A stretch of DNA of 22,137 nucleotides. It comes from Clostridium sp. 28_12 (lineage in GTDB: Bacteria > Bacillota > Clostridia > TANB77 > CAG-508). Below, one piece after another: positions 6,100 through 14,429 of this stretch. A model generated the notes under the pieces. That model saw only the letters and a program-made list of their open reading frames with translations, did no database searches and had not been told where the DNA came from. The stretch spans positions 3,779 to 25,915 of the forward strand of contig MNRR01000037.1 in the NCBI GenBank assembly GCA_001916055.1, written 5' to 3'. A program made the translations under genes and the position numbers. Within the stretch, counting starts at the first letter, position 1. The number at the start of each line of letters is the position of its first letter.

Positions 6100-7764
6100 A
6101 TGAAAAGAAAATTATTAATATTAACAATTATTATGACACTTATAGCACCATTATTTTTAAGTGTATATAAAGTACAAGCATATACTGGAGAAATAGATCC
6201 AGAAAATTATATTACATTACCAAGTACAATTTGGATACAAAATAAAGTGGGTAAGGGAACTGTAACACTTTCATCAAGTGCATCAGGATATAATATTTCA
6301 TATCAAAAAGTAGATATAACAAAAGAAAAACTTGATAGCATTAAAGCTAAATCAGATGAAGTAAATGATTATATAGAAACAAGTAATCAAACTATAAGAG
6401 AAAAGGAAACAAATTTAACTACACTAAAACAAACATATCAAGATTTACAACAAGATACAACTGCTACAGAAGAGCAAATAGCAACAGCAAGAACAAATTA
6501 TGAGACAGCATATGCAGAATATACTGAATATTATAATAATGCGAAAGCACAAGTCGAAACATTACAGGCAGAATATTTAGCATTAATACCAAATTACACA
6601 AATTCTTGGAAAACAACAACAAATACTTCAAATAATATAGAATTAGATTTTTCAAATTATACTGGAACAGCACACTTTATATTATGGGTAAAGATAGATA
6701 ATGGAACAAATACATATTATGACTTTATGGGTTATTCTTCAGAGATAAAAGAAGAACCTAAAACAGATCCTGAACAACCAGGAACTGATGATTCAGGCAC
6801 AACAACTGAAGGAGATTGGACAGACTTTTCAAAAGCAAAATTTGAATTAAAAAAATATGGAATATCAAAAGCAATAATAGAAATATCAAATGTAACTCCA
6901 AAAGATAATCATTTTTATTATTTATTTATCACATCTAACAGCAATAAACCAAGTGTAAATAGTACAGATGATAATAGAATTTCATTATCATATGATAAAG
7001 ATTCTAAAACTTTTAAAACATCGGATATTGATAAAGTTGCAAAATATGTGGAATTAAATCAAGATTTATATGCAACAGTTTTAGAAAAAGATGGATTAAC
7101 TGATAATATTTCTACATATGGAAATAAATTAGATAGATATAAAGAATCTATGTATAGCGATGCTTTCTTTGCAACATTTATGACATATGATGAAGATCAA
7201 ATTGTAACGAATTTTACTCACGAAAGCTCAAACAATAGACAGATACAGATTAAGGTTGGAAAAATAACTGATACAAGTATTTTACAAAAGATAAAAAATA
7301 AAGATACAAATGGATTTTCAAGTTTAATGGCATTTGCAAAATCAAATTCTGGCTTATATGATAAAACATTAAATGCTGATACTAATGATTCATATGCAAT
7401 TGAATATAATGCAGGTTCAGGGACATCAAAAGAAAATTCTGTAATAGATTTAAAAGGACTAAAAAATGATGAATACTATTATTTATATATTAGAACAATT
7501 GATGAAAATGGTAAATATACATCAAATGAGGCTGTAACATTGGCTCAGGCTAGTGTTTATGATTCTGGTAATTGGTATATGTTATTCTATGGATCTTCAG
7601 ACTTTAAATGGAGTGAATGGGGAACAACAGGCGGAGATGATTCTGTCGCTCCAGGAATACTGCCAAAAGCAGGAGTTAAATATGCAATGTATGGAGGAAT
7701 AATTTTTGTAGTTGCGTTAAGTGGATTTATTGCTTATAAAAAATATAGAAAATATAATTTTTAA
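6100..7764 (+). CDS. Secreted surface protein with C-terminal sorting-like signal
   Basis: The 554-residue protein starts with a signal peptide (basic MKRK, hydrophobic 5-22, likely cleavage after VQA at 27). Residues about 73-162 are rich in Glu, Gln, Lys and Thr and look coiled-coil forming; 218-238 is an acidic Pro/Thr linker (EEPKTDPEQPGTDD); the region after it is probably beta-rich. The end carries LPKAG at 521-525, a hydrophobic span at about 531-546 and the basic tail KKYRKYNF. This arrangement resembles sortase-type cell-wall anchoring, although the usual LPXTG Thr is replaced by Ala. Otherwise the C-terminus is a simple membrane anchor. The start follows AGGAGG (6089-6094). No enzymatic motif is seen; the molecular function is unknown. 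Confidence 0.8.
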   Translation: MKRKLLILTIIMTLIAPLFLSVYKVQAYTGEIDPENYITLPSTIWIQNKVGKGTVTLSSSASGYNISYQKVDITKEKLDSIKAKSDEVNDYIETSNQTIREKETNLTTLKQTYQDLQQDTTATEEQIATARTNYETAYAEYTEYYNNAKAQVETLQAEYLALIPNYTNSWKTTTNTSNNIELDFSNYTGTAHFILWVKIDNGTNTYYDFMGYSSEIKEEPKTDPEQPGTDDSGTTTEGDWTDFSKAKFELKKYGISKAIIEISNVTPKDNHFYYLFITSNSNKPSVNSTDDNRISLSYDKDSKTFKTSDIDKVAKYVELNQDLYATVLEKDGLTDNISTYGNKLDRYKESMYSDAFFATFMTYDEDQIVTNFTHESSNNRQIQIKVGKITDTSILQKIKNKDTNGFSSLMAFAKSNSGLYDKTLNADTNDSYAIEYNAGSGTSKENSVIDLKGLKNDEYYYLYIRTIDENGKYTSNEAVTLAQASVYDSGNWYMLFYGSSDFKWSEWGTTGGDDSVAPGILPKAGVKYAMYGGIIFVVALSGFIAYKKYRKYNF

Positions 7765-7805
7765 AGTTTAGTATTAATTATATAATAGAAAAGTGGAAGT
7801 TAAAT

Positions 7806-8034
7806 TGTCAGTACTATCGTAAAAGTTGTGTAAGTTTAATATGGCTTAAGAAAAATCCTTCTTAAGCCTATTATTTTTAGGCTTTATTTTATATTCTGCC
7901 TTCATACATAATTTTAAATTGAGATAAGCATAAATCCCATTTATCAACCATTTTTGACCATTTTTTTCTGCTATTAATGTTGATCTTTCGTTTTTGGAAT
8001 AACCAATTTTTGCTTCCATTTCAGCATCCAACAA
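7806..8034 (-). mobile_element. IS256-family transposase remnant with deleted middle
   Basis: On the minus strand, 8034-7981 reads LLDAEMEAKIGYSKNERS, which resembles an N-terminal segment of IS256-family transposases. In another frame directly after it, 7978-7889 reads INSRKKWSKMVDKW and DLCLSQFKIMYEGRI followed by TAA, resembling the C-terminal end (KKW...NW...LSQ...FEGRL) of the same family. The several hundred residues between, including the DDE catalytic core, are missing. Beyond the stop, 7806-7835 (minus strand TTACACAACTTTTACGATAG) resembles the GTGTAA-type terminal repeat of these elements. The 62-residue ORF across 7846-8034 is therefore an accidental fusion and not a gene. No matching left end is visible. 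Confidence 0.5.
7843..7878 (+). terminator. Terminator hairpin after the surface protein
   Basis: GGCTTAAGAA at 7843-7852 and TTCTTAAGCC at 7859-7868 form a perfect 10-bp stem, followed by TATTATTTTT (7869-7878). On the minus strand the same stem lies just after the transposase-remnant stop codon, so it may have originated as the terminator of that element. It lies 78 nt after the surface protein stop. Confidence 0.6.
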
Positions 8035-8038
8035 TTAG

Positions 8039-8060
8039 ATAAAATTTCATGAAATTTTAT
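8039..8060. repeat. Perfect 22-bp palindrome upstream of priA
   Basis: The sequence ATAAAATTTCA at 8039-8049 is followed by its exact reverse complement at 8050-8060, with no spacer. It lies in the 444-nt gap between the surface protein and priA, directly beside the transposase remnant and about 150 nt before the priA start. The rest of that gap (8061-8208) shows no further gene; a purine-rich AAAAGGAGG stands at 8187-8195. Confidence 0.7.
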
Positions 8061-8208
8061 ACAGCAAAAAGCACAAAAGTTTACTCACAAGAAATAGGGT
8101 AAATCCTTGTATATCAACGAATAAACGAATTTGCTGATTTTATGGACATTTTAGTCTTTTTATGATAGGATATAAACGAAAATACGAAAAGGAGGCTTCT
8201 AATCAAAT

Positions 8209-10443
8209 ATGATAGCAGAGATAATAATAAATCGAACAGCAAAAAGACTAAATAGAACATTTGATTATAAAGTACCTATAGAATTAGAAGAACTAATAAT
8301 GATAGGAAGCACAGTGCTTGTACCATTTGGAAAATCAAGTACACTAGAAGAAGGATATGTAGTAGGAATAAAAGAAAATACTACATATGAAGTAAAAGAA
8401 ATTGTAAAAATAAAACATAATTTAACAGAAAAACAAATAGAACTTGCAAAATGGATGGCGAAAAGATATTTTTGCAATGTATCTGATTGTATCAAACAAA
8501 TGTTAACACCTGGAACCAAGAGCAAAAAGTCAGAAAAAAACGTACAAGATAAAACAATAAATACTGTATATTTAAAAAAAGATATTGATGAAATCCAATT
8601 TGATATAGAAATGGGAAAAATTAAATCAGAAAAACAAAAAAAGATATTACAATTCTTAAAAAGCAATGAAGGTGCAACAGTACCAGAAATAGAATTATTT
8701 ACAGATGGAAGTAGAGCAATAGTAAAAACCTTAGAAAAAAATGGGTATGTAGAAATTGTAGAAAAGAAAATAGAAAGAAATCCACTTGCAAATAAGAAAA
8801 TCGAGAAAACAAAAAACTTAAAACTTACAGATGAACAAAAAAATGCTTATGACAAAGTAGTATTAGACATGATAATTAATAGTTATGAACAATTCTTATT
8901 ATATGGAGTAACAGGATCAGGTAAAACAGAAGTCTATTTACAGCTAATAGGCAAAGCATTAAAACAAGAAAAAACAGCAATAGTACTTGTACCAGAGATA
9001 TCTTTAACACCTCAAATGATAGATAGATTTATAGCACGTTTTAATAAAGATGAAATTGCTGTTTTACATAGTAAACTATCAATAGGTGAAAGATATGATG
9101 AGTGGAATAAAATAAAAGAAGGAAAAGCCAAAATAATCATTGGTGCGAGGTCTGCAATTTTTGCTCCAACAGAAAACATTGGAATAATAATAATTGATGA
9201 AGAACATGATAGCTCATATAAGTCAGAAGCAATTCCAAAATATGATGCAAAAGAAATTGCAAAAAGAATAGCTAAAGAAAATAATTGCCCATTAGTATTA
9301 GGAAGTGCTACTCCAGATTTAATTACATATTATAAAGCGCAACAAGGAAAAGTAACTTTATTAGAATTAAGTAAAAGAGCAAATAATTCGAAATTACCTG
9401 AAGTAGAAATAGTAGATTTAAAAATGGAGTTAGCAAATGGAAATAGATCAATGTTAAGTACAAAATTATATGGTGAAATAGAACAAAATTTAAAACAGCA
9501 CAGACAAACAATTTTGTTTTTAAATAGAAGAGGTTTTTCGACTTTTATAATGTGTAGAGAATGTGGATATACAGTAAAATGCAAAAATTGTAATATAAGT
9601 ATGACATACCATAAAACAGAGAATAAATTAAAATGTCATTATTGTGGATATGAAGAAAATGTTGTAACTGTTTGTCCAGAATGCCATAGTACAAAAATAA
9701 GATATTTTGGAACAGGGACACAAAAGTTAGAACAGGAAATAAATAAATTATTTCCAGAGGCATCAACAATAAGAATGGATATAGATACAGTTACTAAGAA
9801 AAATTCACATGAAGAAATTTTAAATAAATTCAAAAATGAAAATATCGATATTTTAATAGGAACACAAATGGTTGTTAAAGGTCATCATTTTCCAAATGTA
9901 ACATTAGTTGGTGTAATTGCAGCTGATAGTAGTCTAAATATAGATGATTATAGAGCAAATGAACGAACCTTTCAAATTTTAACACAGGTTGCTGGAAGAG
10001 CAGGAAGAGAACAATTAGATGGAAAAGTAATAATACAAACATACAATCCAGATAATTTTAGTATTATATGTGCTCAAAAGCAAGATTATAAGATGTTTTA
10101 TAATACAGAAATTGCCTTAAGAGAACAGTTGAAATATCCACCATTTTGCGATATAATATTAATCGGGTTCAATAGTTTAAATGAAAAAGAAATTATAGAA
10201 GCATCTACTAGAGTTTATAATTATTTAAAAGCTAGATTAGGTGAACAAGAATTTTATGTTTTAAAACCTATGCCATCACCTATTGATAAGATTCAAAACA
10301 GATTTAGATGGAGGATTATTATAAAGGGAAATATGACAGAATCGGCAAATAGTGTTATAAATACTTGTTTGAAAAAATTTTATGATTCAAATTATAAAAA
10401 TACCAGAATTAGTGTGGATGTTAATCCTAATAATATGATTTAA
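8209..10443 (+). CDS. priA: Primosomal replication-restart helicase PriA
   Basis: The 744-residue protein is a full-length PriA, the 3'-to-5' superfamily 2 helicase that reloads the replisome at collapsed forks. The N-terminal 3'-DNA-binding domain begins with IINRTAKRLNRTFDYKVP. The helicase has Walker A GVTGSGKT at 233-240, DEEH at 330-333, GSATPD at 365-370 and the motif VI region QVAGRAGR. The zinc-binding insert has eight Cys at about 449, 452, 458, 461, 476, 479, 489 and 492. ATG 8209 is 13 nt after AGGAGG, slightly long, but the family N-terminus fits. In Firmicutes priA usually follows gmk-rpoZ-coaBC; here coaBC is absent and an accessory interval intervenes. def follows. Confidence 0.95.
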   Translation: MIAEIIINRTAKRLNRTFDYKVPIELEELIMIGSTVLVPFGKSSTLEEGYVVGIKENTTYEVKEIVKIKHNLTEKQIELAKWMAKRYFCNVSDCIKQMLTPGTKSKKSEKNVQDKTINTVYLKKDIDEIQFDIEMGKIKSEKQKKILQFLKSNEGATVPEIELFTDGSRAIVKTLEKNGYVEIVEKKIERNPLANKKIEKTKNLKLTDEQKNAYDKVVLDMIINSYEQFLLYGVTGSGKTEVYLQLIGKALKQEKTAIVLVPEISLTPQMIDRFIARFNKDEIAVLHSKLSIGERYDEWNKIKEGKAKIIIGARSAIFAPTENIGIIIIDEEHDSSYKSEAIPKYDAKEIAKRIAKENNCPLVLGSATPDLITYYKAQQGKVTLLELSKRANNSKLPEVEIVDLKMELANGNRSMLSTKLYGEIEQNLKQHRQTILFLNRRGFSTFIMCRECGYTVKCKNCNISMTYHKTENKLKCHYCGYEENVVTVCPECHSTKIRYFGTGTQKLEQEINKLFPEASTIRMDIDTVTKKNSHEEILNKFKNENIDILIGTQMVVKGHHFPNVTLVGVIAADSSLNIDDYRANERTFQILTQVAGRAGREQLDGKVIIQTYNPDNFSIICAQKQDYKMFYNTEIALREQLKYPPFCDIILIGFNSLNEKEIIEASTRVYNYLKARLGEQEFYVLKPMPSPIDKIQNRFRWRIIIKGNMTESANSVINTCLKKFYDSNYKNTRISVDVNPNNMI

Positions 10444-10495
10444 AAATAATTATAATGTTTACTATGCCAACTAAAAATAGAAAGGAATGATAAAA

Positions 10496-10975
10496 ATGGC
10501 AATAAGAAATCTAAGATATGAAAAAGATGAAATACTAAGAAAAAAATCAAGAGAGGTAGAAACAATTGATGATAAAATTCAAACATTGATTGATGACATG
10601 ATAGACACAATGTATAAACATAATGGAGTCGGATTATCAGCTGTACAAGTAGGTGTGCTAAAAAGAGTTGTGGTAATTGACATTGATGATGGAAATGGAG
10701 TTATAATCCTTATTAATCCTAAAATAATCAAAACCAAAGGAGAGCAAGAAGTAGAAGAAGGCTGTTTAAGTTTTCCTAATCAGTATGCTAAAATGATTAG
10801 ACCAAAAGAAGTTGTAGTTGAAGCTTTGGATAGAAGCGGAAAGAAAATCACAATCAAAGCCAAAGAGCTGTTAGCACAAGCAATTGCACATGAATGTGAT
10901 CATCTTGACGGAGTTGTTTTTGTTGATAAAATGATTCCTGGAACCTTAGAATATGTTGACTCAGAAAAGAAGTAA
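10496..10975 (+). CDS. def: Peptide deformylase
   Basis: The 159-residue enzyme removes the formyl group from the initiator Met of nascent proteins. All three deformylase motifs are present: GVGLSAVQVG at 44-53 (Ser replaces the common first Ala), EEGCLSFP at 87-94 with metal ligand Cys90, and HECDHLDG at 132-139 with ligands His132 and His136 and catalytic Glu133. I place the start at ATG 10496, 9 nt after AAAGGA (10481-10486). The in-frame ATG at 10487 is directly against that site and too close. The gene follows priA by about 50 nt, the conserved Firmicute order. fmt, the usual next gene, is not found downstream. Confidence 0.94.
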   Translation: MAIRNLRYEKDEILRKKSREVETIDDKIQTLIDDMIDTMYKHNGVGLSAVQVGVLKRVVVIDIDDGNGVIILINPKIIKTKGEQEVEEGCLSFPNQYAKMIRPKEVVVEALDRSGKKITIKAKELLAQAIAHECDHLDGVVFVDKMIPGTLEYVDSEKK

Positions 10976-10993
10976 AAAAATTGTCAAAAAATA

Positions 10994-11022
10994 TTGTAAA
11001 CGAAAAATATTATTGATATAAT
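10994..11022 (+). promoter_or_regulatory. Promoter for the anchored protein gene
   Basis: TTGTAA at 10994-10999 and TATAAT at 11017-11022 are 17 nt apart, ending 39 nt before the ATG at 11062. The perfect -10 and exact spacing make this a credible sigma-A promoter, which suggests the gene is transcribed independently of def. Confidence 0.55.
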
Positions 11023-11061
11023 AATATACAGAATTATGAAGAACGAAAGGTCGGAGATAAA

Positions 11062-11712
11062 ATGAAAAAAAACAAAAGAATCAACTTAATTATAATAATA
11101 TTAGTTATTATAGGAATAATATTTTTTGTAAGCAAAATTGTAGGAAACAAAAATAGTAAAGTGCAAGAATTAGCAAAAGTATATAATAAACTTAATTCAA
11201 GCCAGGCCTATCAATTTAAATGGGAACAAAATGATAATAATAAAACAATTATAATAAAAGATGGAGATAAAACATTAATAGATCAATATTCAAAAGAAGA
11301 AGATTCTGCAACACAAAATCATACAAAAACATTAATAAAAGAAAATAGTACTTATTTAATTTTACCAGATAGAAAAGAATATTATATTTATGAAGGAAAC
11401 AATGTAGATCAAACTTTTTTGATAGATGGAATAAAAGAGATAATGGGAAAAGAATATACTAAAGGAACTGAAAAAGTAAAAGGAAAAAAATATAAATATG
11501 AAGAATACAGTGGAAGTACAATGTTTTTACTATCCAACTCATTAAATTTAGATGAAAATGATGTGAAAACTAGATTTTATTTTGATAGTAAAGACAATTT
11601 AGTATATATAAAAACAATATATGGAGATAAGCACGAATTACTAAAGGTTAGCTTAACAAATGACATAGACAGCTCAGTATTTGAGATTCCAGCTGACTAT
11701 GCCGAAAATTAA
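11062..11712 (+). CDS. Membrane-anchored extracytoplasmic protein of unknown function
   Basis: The 216-residue protein has a basic N-terminus (MKKNKR), a single hydrophobic segment at about 8-25 and a hydrophilic remainder, so it is likely tethered to the outer face of the membrane. No lipobox Cys is present. The rest alternates short strands and turns (YQFKWEQN, TLIKENSTYLILPDRKEYYIYEG, TRFYFDSKDNLVYIKT), reminiscent of LolA/LppX-like outer-surface sheets seen in clostridial lipoproteins, but that is a guess from pattern. GGAG at 11053-11056 supports the start. It lies between def and an alcohol dehydrogenase and has its own promoter. Confidence 0.7.
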   Translation: MKKNKRINLIIIILVIIGIIFFVSKIVGNKNSKVQELAKVYNKLNSSQAYQFKWEQNDNNKTIIIKDGDKTLIDQYSKEEDSATQNHTKTLIKENSTYLILPDRKEYYIYEGNNVDQTFLIDGIKEIMGKEYTKGTEKVKGKKYKYEEYSGSTMFLLSNSLNLDENDVKTRFYFDSKDNLVYIKTIYGDKHELLKVSLTNDIDSSVFEIPADYAEN

Positions 11713-11720
11713 AATGATAT

Positions 11721-11741
11721 AAAAGTTAAAAACTTTTTATA
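11721..11741 (+). terminator. AT-only hairpin after the anchored protein gene
   Basis: AAAAGTT at 11721-11727 and AACTTTT at 11731-11737 pair around an AAA loop, followed by TTAT. The stem contains a single G-C pair, so it is probably a weak terminator at best. Confidence 0.3.
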
Positions 11742-11789
11742 TAAATTCAAAAGAAATTTAAAAAAATCAAAAGAAGGAGTGAAAAAATT

Positions 11790-12953
11790 ATGTCAGTTAA
11801 CAGATTTGTATTAAACGAGACATCATATTTTGGAAAAGGAGCAAGAGAAGAATTACCAGAAGAAATTCGTAAAAGAAAATTTAAAAAGGTATTAGTAGTA
11901 ACAGATAAGGCATTATTTGAATGTGGAGTAACAGCAAAAGTTACAGAAGTTTTAGATAGAGCAGGAATAGCTTATGAAGTATATTCAGAAGTAAAACCAA
12001 ACCCAACAATAAAGAATGTATTAGATGGTGTAGAAGCTTGTAAAAATGCAGGTGCAGATGTATTAGTTGCAGTTGGTGGAGGTTCAAGTATAGATACAGC
12101 TAAAGGTATATCAATTGTTATGACAAACCCAGACAGAGCAGATATAGTATCATTAAACGGTGTATCAAATACAGAAAATAAAGGTATGCCAATAATAGCA
12201 TTACCAACAACATCAGGAACAGCAGCAGAGGTAACAATTAATTATGTAATAACAGATGAAGAAAGAGAAATAAAGATGGTATGTGTAGACCCTCATGATA
12301 TTCCAATATTAGCAATTGTAGATTCAGACCTAATGGCATCAATGCCAAAATCAATTGCAGCAGCAACAGGAATGGATGCACTAACACATGCAGTAGAAGG
12401 ATATATCACAAAAGCACATAACACAATGTCAGATATGTTCCATATGCAAGCAATAAAACTAATCTTTAAATATTTACCAGCAGCTGTAAATGAGAAAGAT
12501 GAAGAAGCAGTTGAAAAAATGGGACTAGCTCAATACATTGCTGGAATGGGATTCTCAAATGTAGGTTTAGGAATTGTACATTCAATGGCACATCAATTAG
12601 GAGCTGTTTATGATACACCACATGGTTTAGCAAATGCAATATTATTACCAACAGTTATGAGATTCAATGGTGAAGACCATGCAACAGCACAAAGATTCAG
12701 AGAAATTTTATGTGAAATTGGTAGGCCAGATGCGGCACACTTAAATGACCAAGATGTTATAAATACATTTGTATGGATGATTTCTGAACTTTCTAAATCA
12801 GTTGGAATTACTCAAACAGTTAGAGAGGTTGGGGCAAGAGAAGAAGATTTTGGAATGTTAGCTGATAAGGCTATGCAAGACCCTTGCAAGCCAGGTAACC
12901 CAAGAGAAGTTTCAAGAGAAGACTTTATAGAATTATTTAGAAGAGCTTTTTAA
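11790..12953 (+). CDS. fucO: Iron-containing alcohol dehydrogenase, lactaldehyde reductase type
   Basis: The 387-residue protein is a group III iron-dependent alcohol dehydrogenase and closely resembles Escherichia coli FucO along its length as I recall it, which interconverts L-lactaldehyde and 1,2-propanediol with NADH. Shared stretches include FVLNETSYFGKGA, VGGGSSIDT (95-103), TTSGTAAEVTINYVITDEE and VCVDPHDIP. The metal ligands are visible as Asp196, His200, His264 and His278. The start follows GAAGGAG about 9 nt upstream. No fucose or rhamnose catabolic genes accompany it. A general role in reducing short aldehydes during fermentation is equally possible, so the symbol rests on similarity alone. 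Codon use is slightly richer in GC third positions than its neighbours. Confidence 0.85.
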   Translation: MSVNRFVLNETSYFGKGAREELPEEIRKRKFKKVLVVTDKALFECGVTAKVTEVLDRAGIAYEVYSEVKPNPTIKNVLDGVEACKNAGADVLVAVGGGSSIDTAKGISIVMTNPDRADIVSLNGVSNTENKGMPIIALPTTSGTAAEVTINYVITDEEREIKMVCVDPHDIPILAIVDSDLMASMPKSIAAATGMDALTHAVEGYITKAHNTMSDMFHMQAIKLIFKYLPAAVNEKDEEAVEKMGLAQYIAGMGFSNVGLGIVHSMAHQLGAVYDTPHGLANAILLPTVMRFNGEDHATAQRFREILCEIGRPDAAHLNDQDVINTFVWMISELSKSVGITQTVREVGAREEDFGMLADKAMQDPCKPGNPREVSREDFIELFRRAF

Positions 12954-13021
12954 TAAAATATTAAAATAAGTATACTGAACACAAAAAATTAGGCATTTTT
13001 AGTTAAATACTAAAAGGCTTT

Positions 13022-13058
13022 GGAATGAATCCTATATTGTATGGGACTCATTCCTTTT
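13022..13058 (+). terminator. Terminator after the alcohol dehydrogenase
   Basis: GGAATGA (13022-13028) pairs with TCATTCC (13048-13054), and after one mismatch TCCTATA (13030-13036) pairs with TATGGGA (13040-13046) with one G-T pair, closing on a TTG loop. TTTT and a T-rich stretch follow. This is a long, convincing intrinsic terminator. Confidence 0.8.
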
Positions 13059-13127
13059 AGTTTATATTTATTGTTTTATTATAATAGAAATCTATAACAA
13101 TTGCTATTAAGAAAGGATTTGATTAAA

Positions 13128-13613
13128 GTGAATTCAAACATTAAACTTAGCAATAATTACTATTTAAAAGTAAATACAGATATAGAAAATAACTTTATAG
13201 ATGTAAATAAGATAAACATAGCTAGTCTATTAAAGAATAAAAAAATGGTATTGAAAATTGATTTCAATAGTTTAAAAAATAAAGATTATAAAAAATATTA
13301 AAAAAGCTTTTAAAAATAAAGAATGTAATATCATTTTTCAATATTAATGTTGCCATCACTTCAAATATAAAGCATTAGGCCCATTATCAAAATTAGTTCT
13401 ATGTGAATATTTGAAGGATGATTATACATGCGGAGCAAAATGTATTTCCTGTAAATTATTTACTTGTGATTATTTAGAAAAAAAGGAATTAAATTTAGAA
13501 TAAAAGATATCTTACTATTAGATACATTTTTTAATCCAATACAAAAATATTACATAAAATATATGGTATTTACACCAAAAGAAAAGATATTAAAGAAGTT
13601 AATGAGGTTATAG
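13128..13613 (+). pseudogene. Decayed gene for a Cys-rich protein of unknown family
   Basis: The GTG at 13128, after GAAAGGA, opens a frame reading MNSNIKLSNNYYLKVN and ending at TAA 13299-13301. The protein appears to go on in the +1 frame through KAFKNKECNIIFQY, an in-frame TAA (13345-13347), CCHHFKYKALGPLSKLV, and the Cys cluster TCGAKCISCKLFTC, to TAA 13501-13503. A return to the first frame at the A7 run before 13485 continues GIKFRIKDILLLDTFFNP and KEKILKKLMRL to TAG 13611-13613. Two shifts at poly-A runs plus one nonsense codon make it a pseudogene, unless some are sequence errors. The Cys spacing suggests a metal site; I cannot name the family. Confidence 0.6.
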
Positions 13614-13645
13614 CACATAAAATATATTAAAAAGGAAAAAATATT

Positions 13646-14377
13646 ATGAAAATAGGAATAATTTCAGATATACATGGAAATAAAAAAGCGTTAGACGCAG
13701 TCTTAAAACAATTAGAAAAGGAAAACATAGATAAAATAATTTGCTTAGGAGATTTAATAGGTGGAGCTCCAAGGTCAGAAGAAGTTGTTCAAAAAATAAT
13801 AAGCATGGAGGATAGAATAATTACAGTAAGAGGAAATCGCGAAAAATATATAATTGAAGGAATGCCAAAAGTAGTACATGATGAAAAAATAAAAGTAAGT
13901 GATGAGCAATTACAAAGAAATGAATGGCTAAAAAAAGGATTAAGTGACTCATCACTAGAATTTATGACAAAATTGCCCAAAGAAATAATATATGAAACAG
14001 AAGGAAAGAAAATTTATATTGCTCACTATCCAATGAACAAAGATGGAAGTTTTAGAAAACACATAAAAAGAGCTAGTGTAGAAGAAAATGAAATAATATT
14101 TAATGGGATAGCTGCCGACATATATTTGTATGGACATACTCACAAAGAAGTTTATAATTTTAAAAATAGTAAAACATACATAAATCCTGGGGCATTAGGA
14201 TGTCCTAGAAAAACTAACTATGCACCATATGGAATATTAAACATTAATAAAAATAAAGTAGAATATAACCAATTATATGTAGAATACAATGTTAAAGAAG
14301 TCATTGATTGTATTCGAAAAGTAAAATTTCCAGGATATACAAGCGTTTTAAAATTATTTTATGGAATTGAGGAATAA
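13646..14377 (+). CDS. Calcineurin-like metallophosphoesterase
   Basis: The 243-residue protein carries the two-metal phosphoesterase motif set: SDIHGN at 7-12, LGDLIGGAP at 34-42, GNREKY at 63-68 (Arg where many members have the GNH His), IAHYPM near 135-140 and YGHTHKEVY near 161-169. The size and the DIHGN...GNRE...GHTH arrangement resemble the YfcE/ApaH-like single-domain phosphodiesterases. The substrate cannot be read from the sequence. It starts at ATG 13646 after AAAGGAAAA. It lies just after the Cys-rich pseudogene and before the T-box leader, and so appears to be a single-gene unit. Confidence 0.85.
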   Translation: MKIGIISDIHGNKKALDAVLKQLEKENIDKIICLGDLIGGAPRSEEVVQKIISMEDRIITVRGNREKYIIEGMPKVVHDEKIKVSDEQLQRNEWLKKGLSDSSLEFMTKLPKEIIYETEGKKIYIAHYPMNKDGSFRKHIKRASVEENEIIFNGIAADIYLYGHTHKEVYNFKNSKTYINPGALGCPRKTNYAPYGILNINKNKVEYNQLYVEYNVKEVIDCIRKVKFPGYTSVLKLFYGIEE

Positions 14378-14390
14378 TATAATAAAATAC

Positions 14391-14419
14391 TTGCAATTCA
14401 CATAATAATATGATAATAT
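14391..14419 (+). promoter_or_regulatory. Candidate promoter for the T-box leader
   Basis: TTGCAA at 14391-14396 and TAATAT at 14414-14419 are 17 nt apart and lie immediately upstream of the T-box leader. The -10 is a partial match and the region is very AT-rich, so the exact position is uncertain; a promoter is required here by context. Confidence 0.45.
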
Positions 14420-14429
14420 ATTAGCATAA

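Noticed and set aside
7846..8034. Minus-strand 62-residue ORF as a gene
   Set aside because: Its first 18 residues are transposase-like, but the rest is out of frame with the C-terminal transposase end; it is an accidental reading across a deletion.
14123..14164. Loss of function in the metallophosphoesterase because the GNH His is Arg
   Set aside because: A GNRE or GNRD version of this motif occurs in apparently functional members as I recall, and all other metal motifs are intact.
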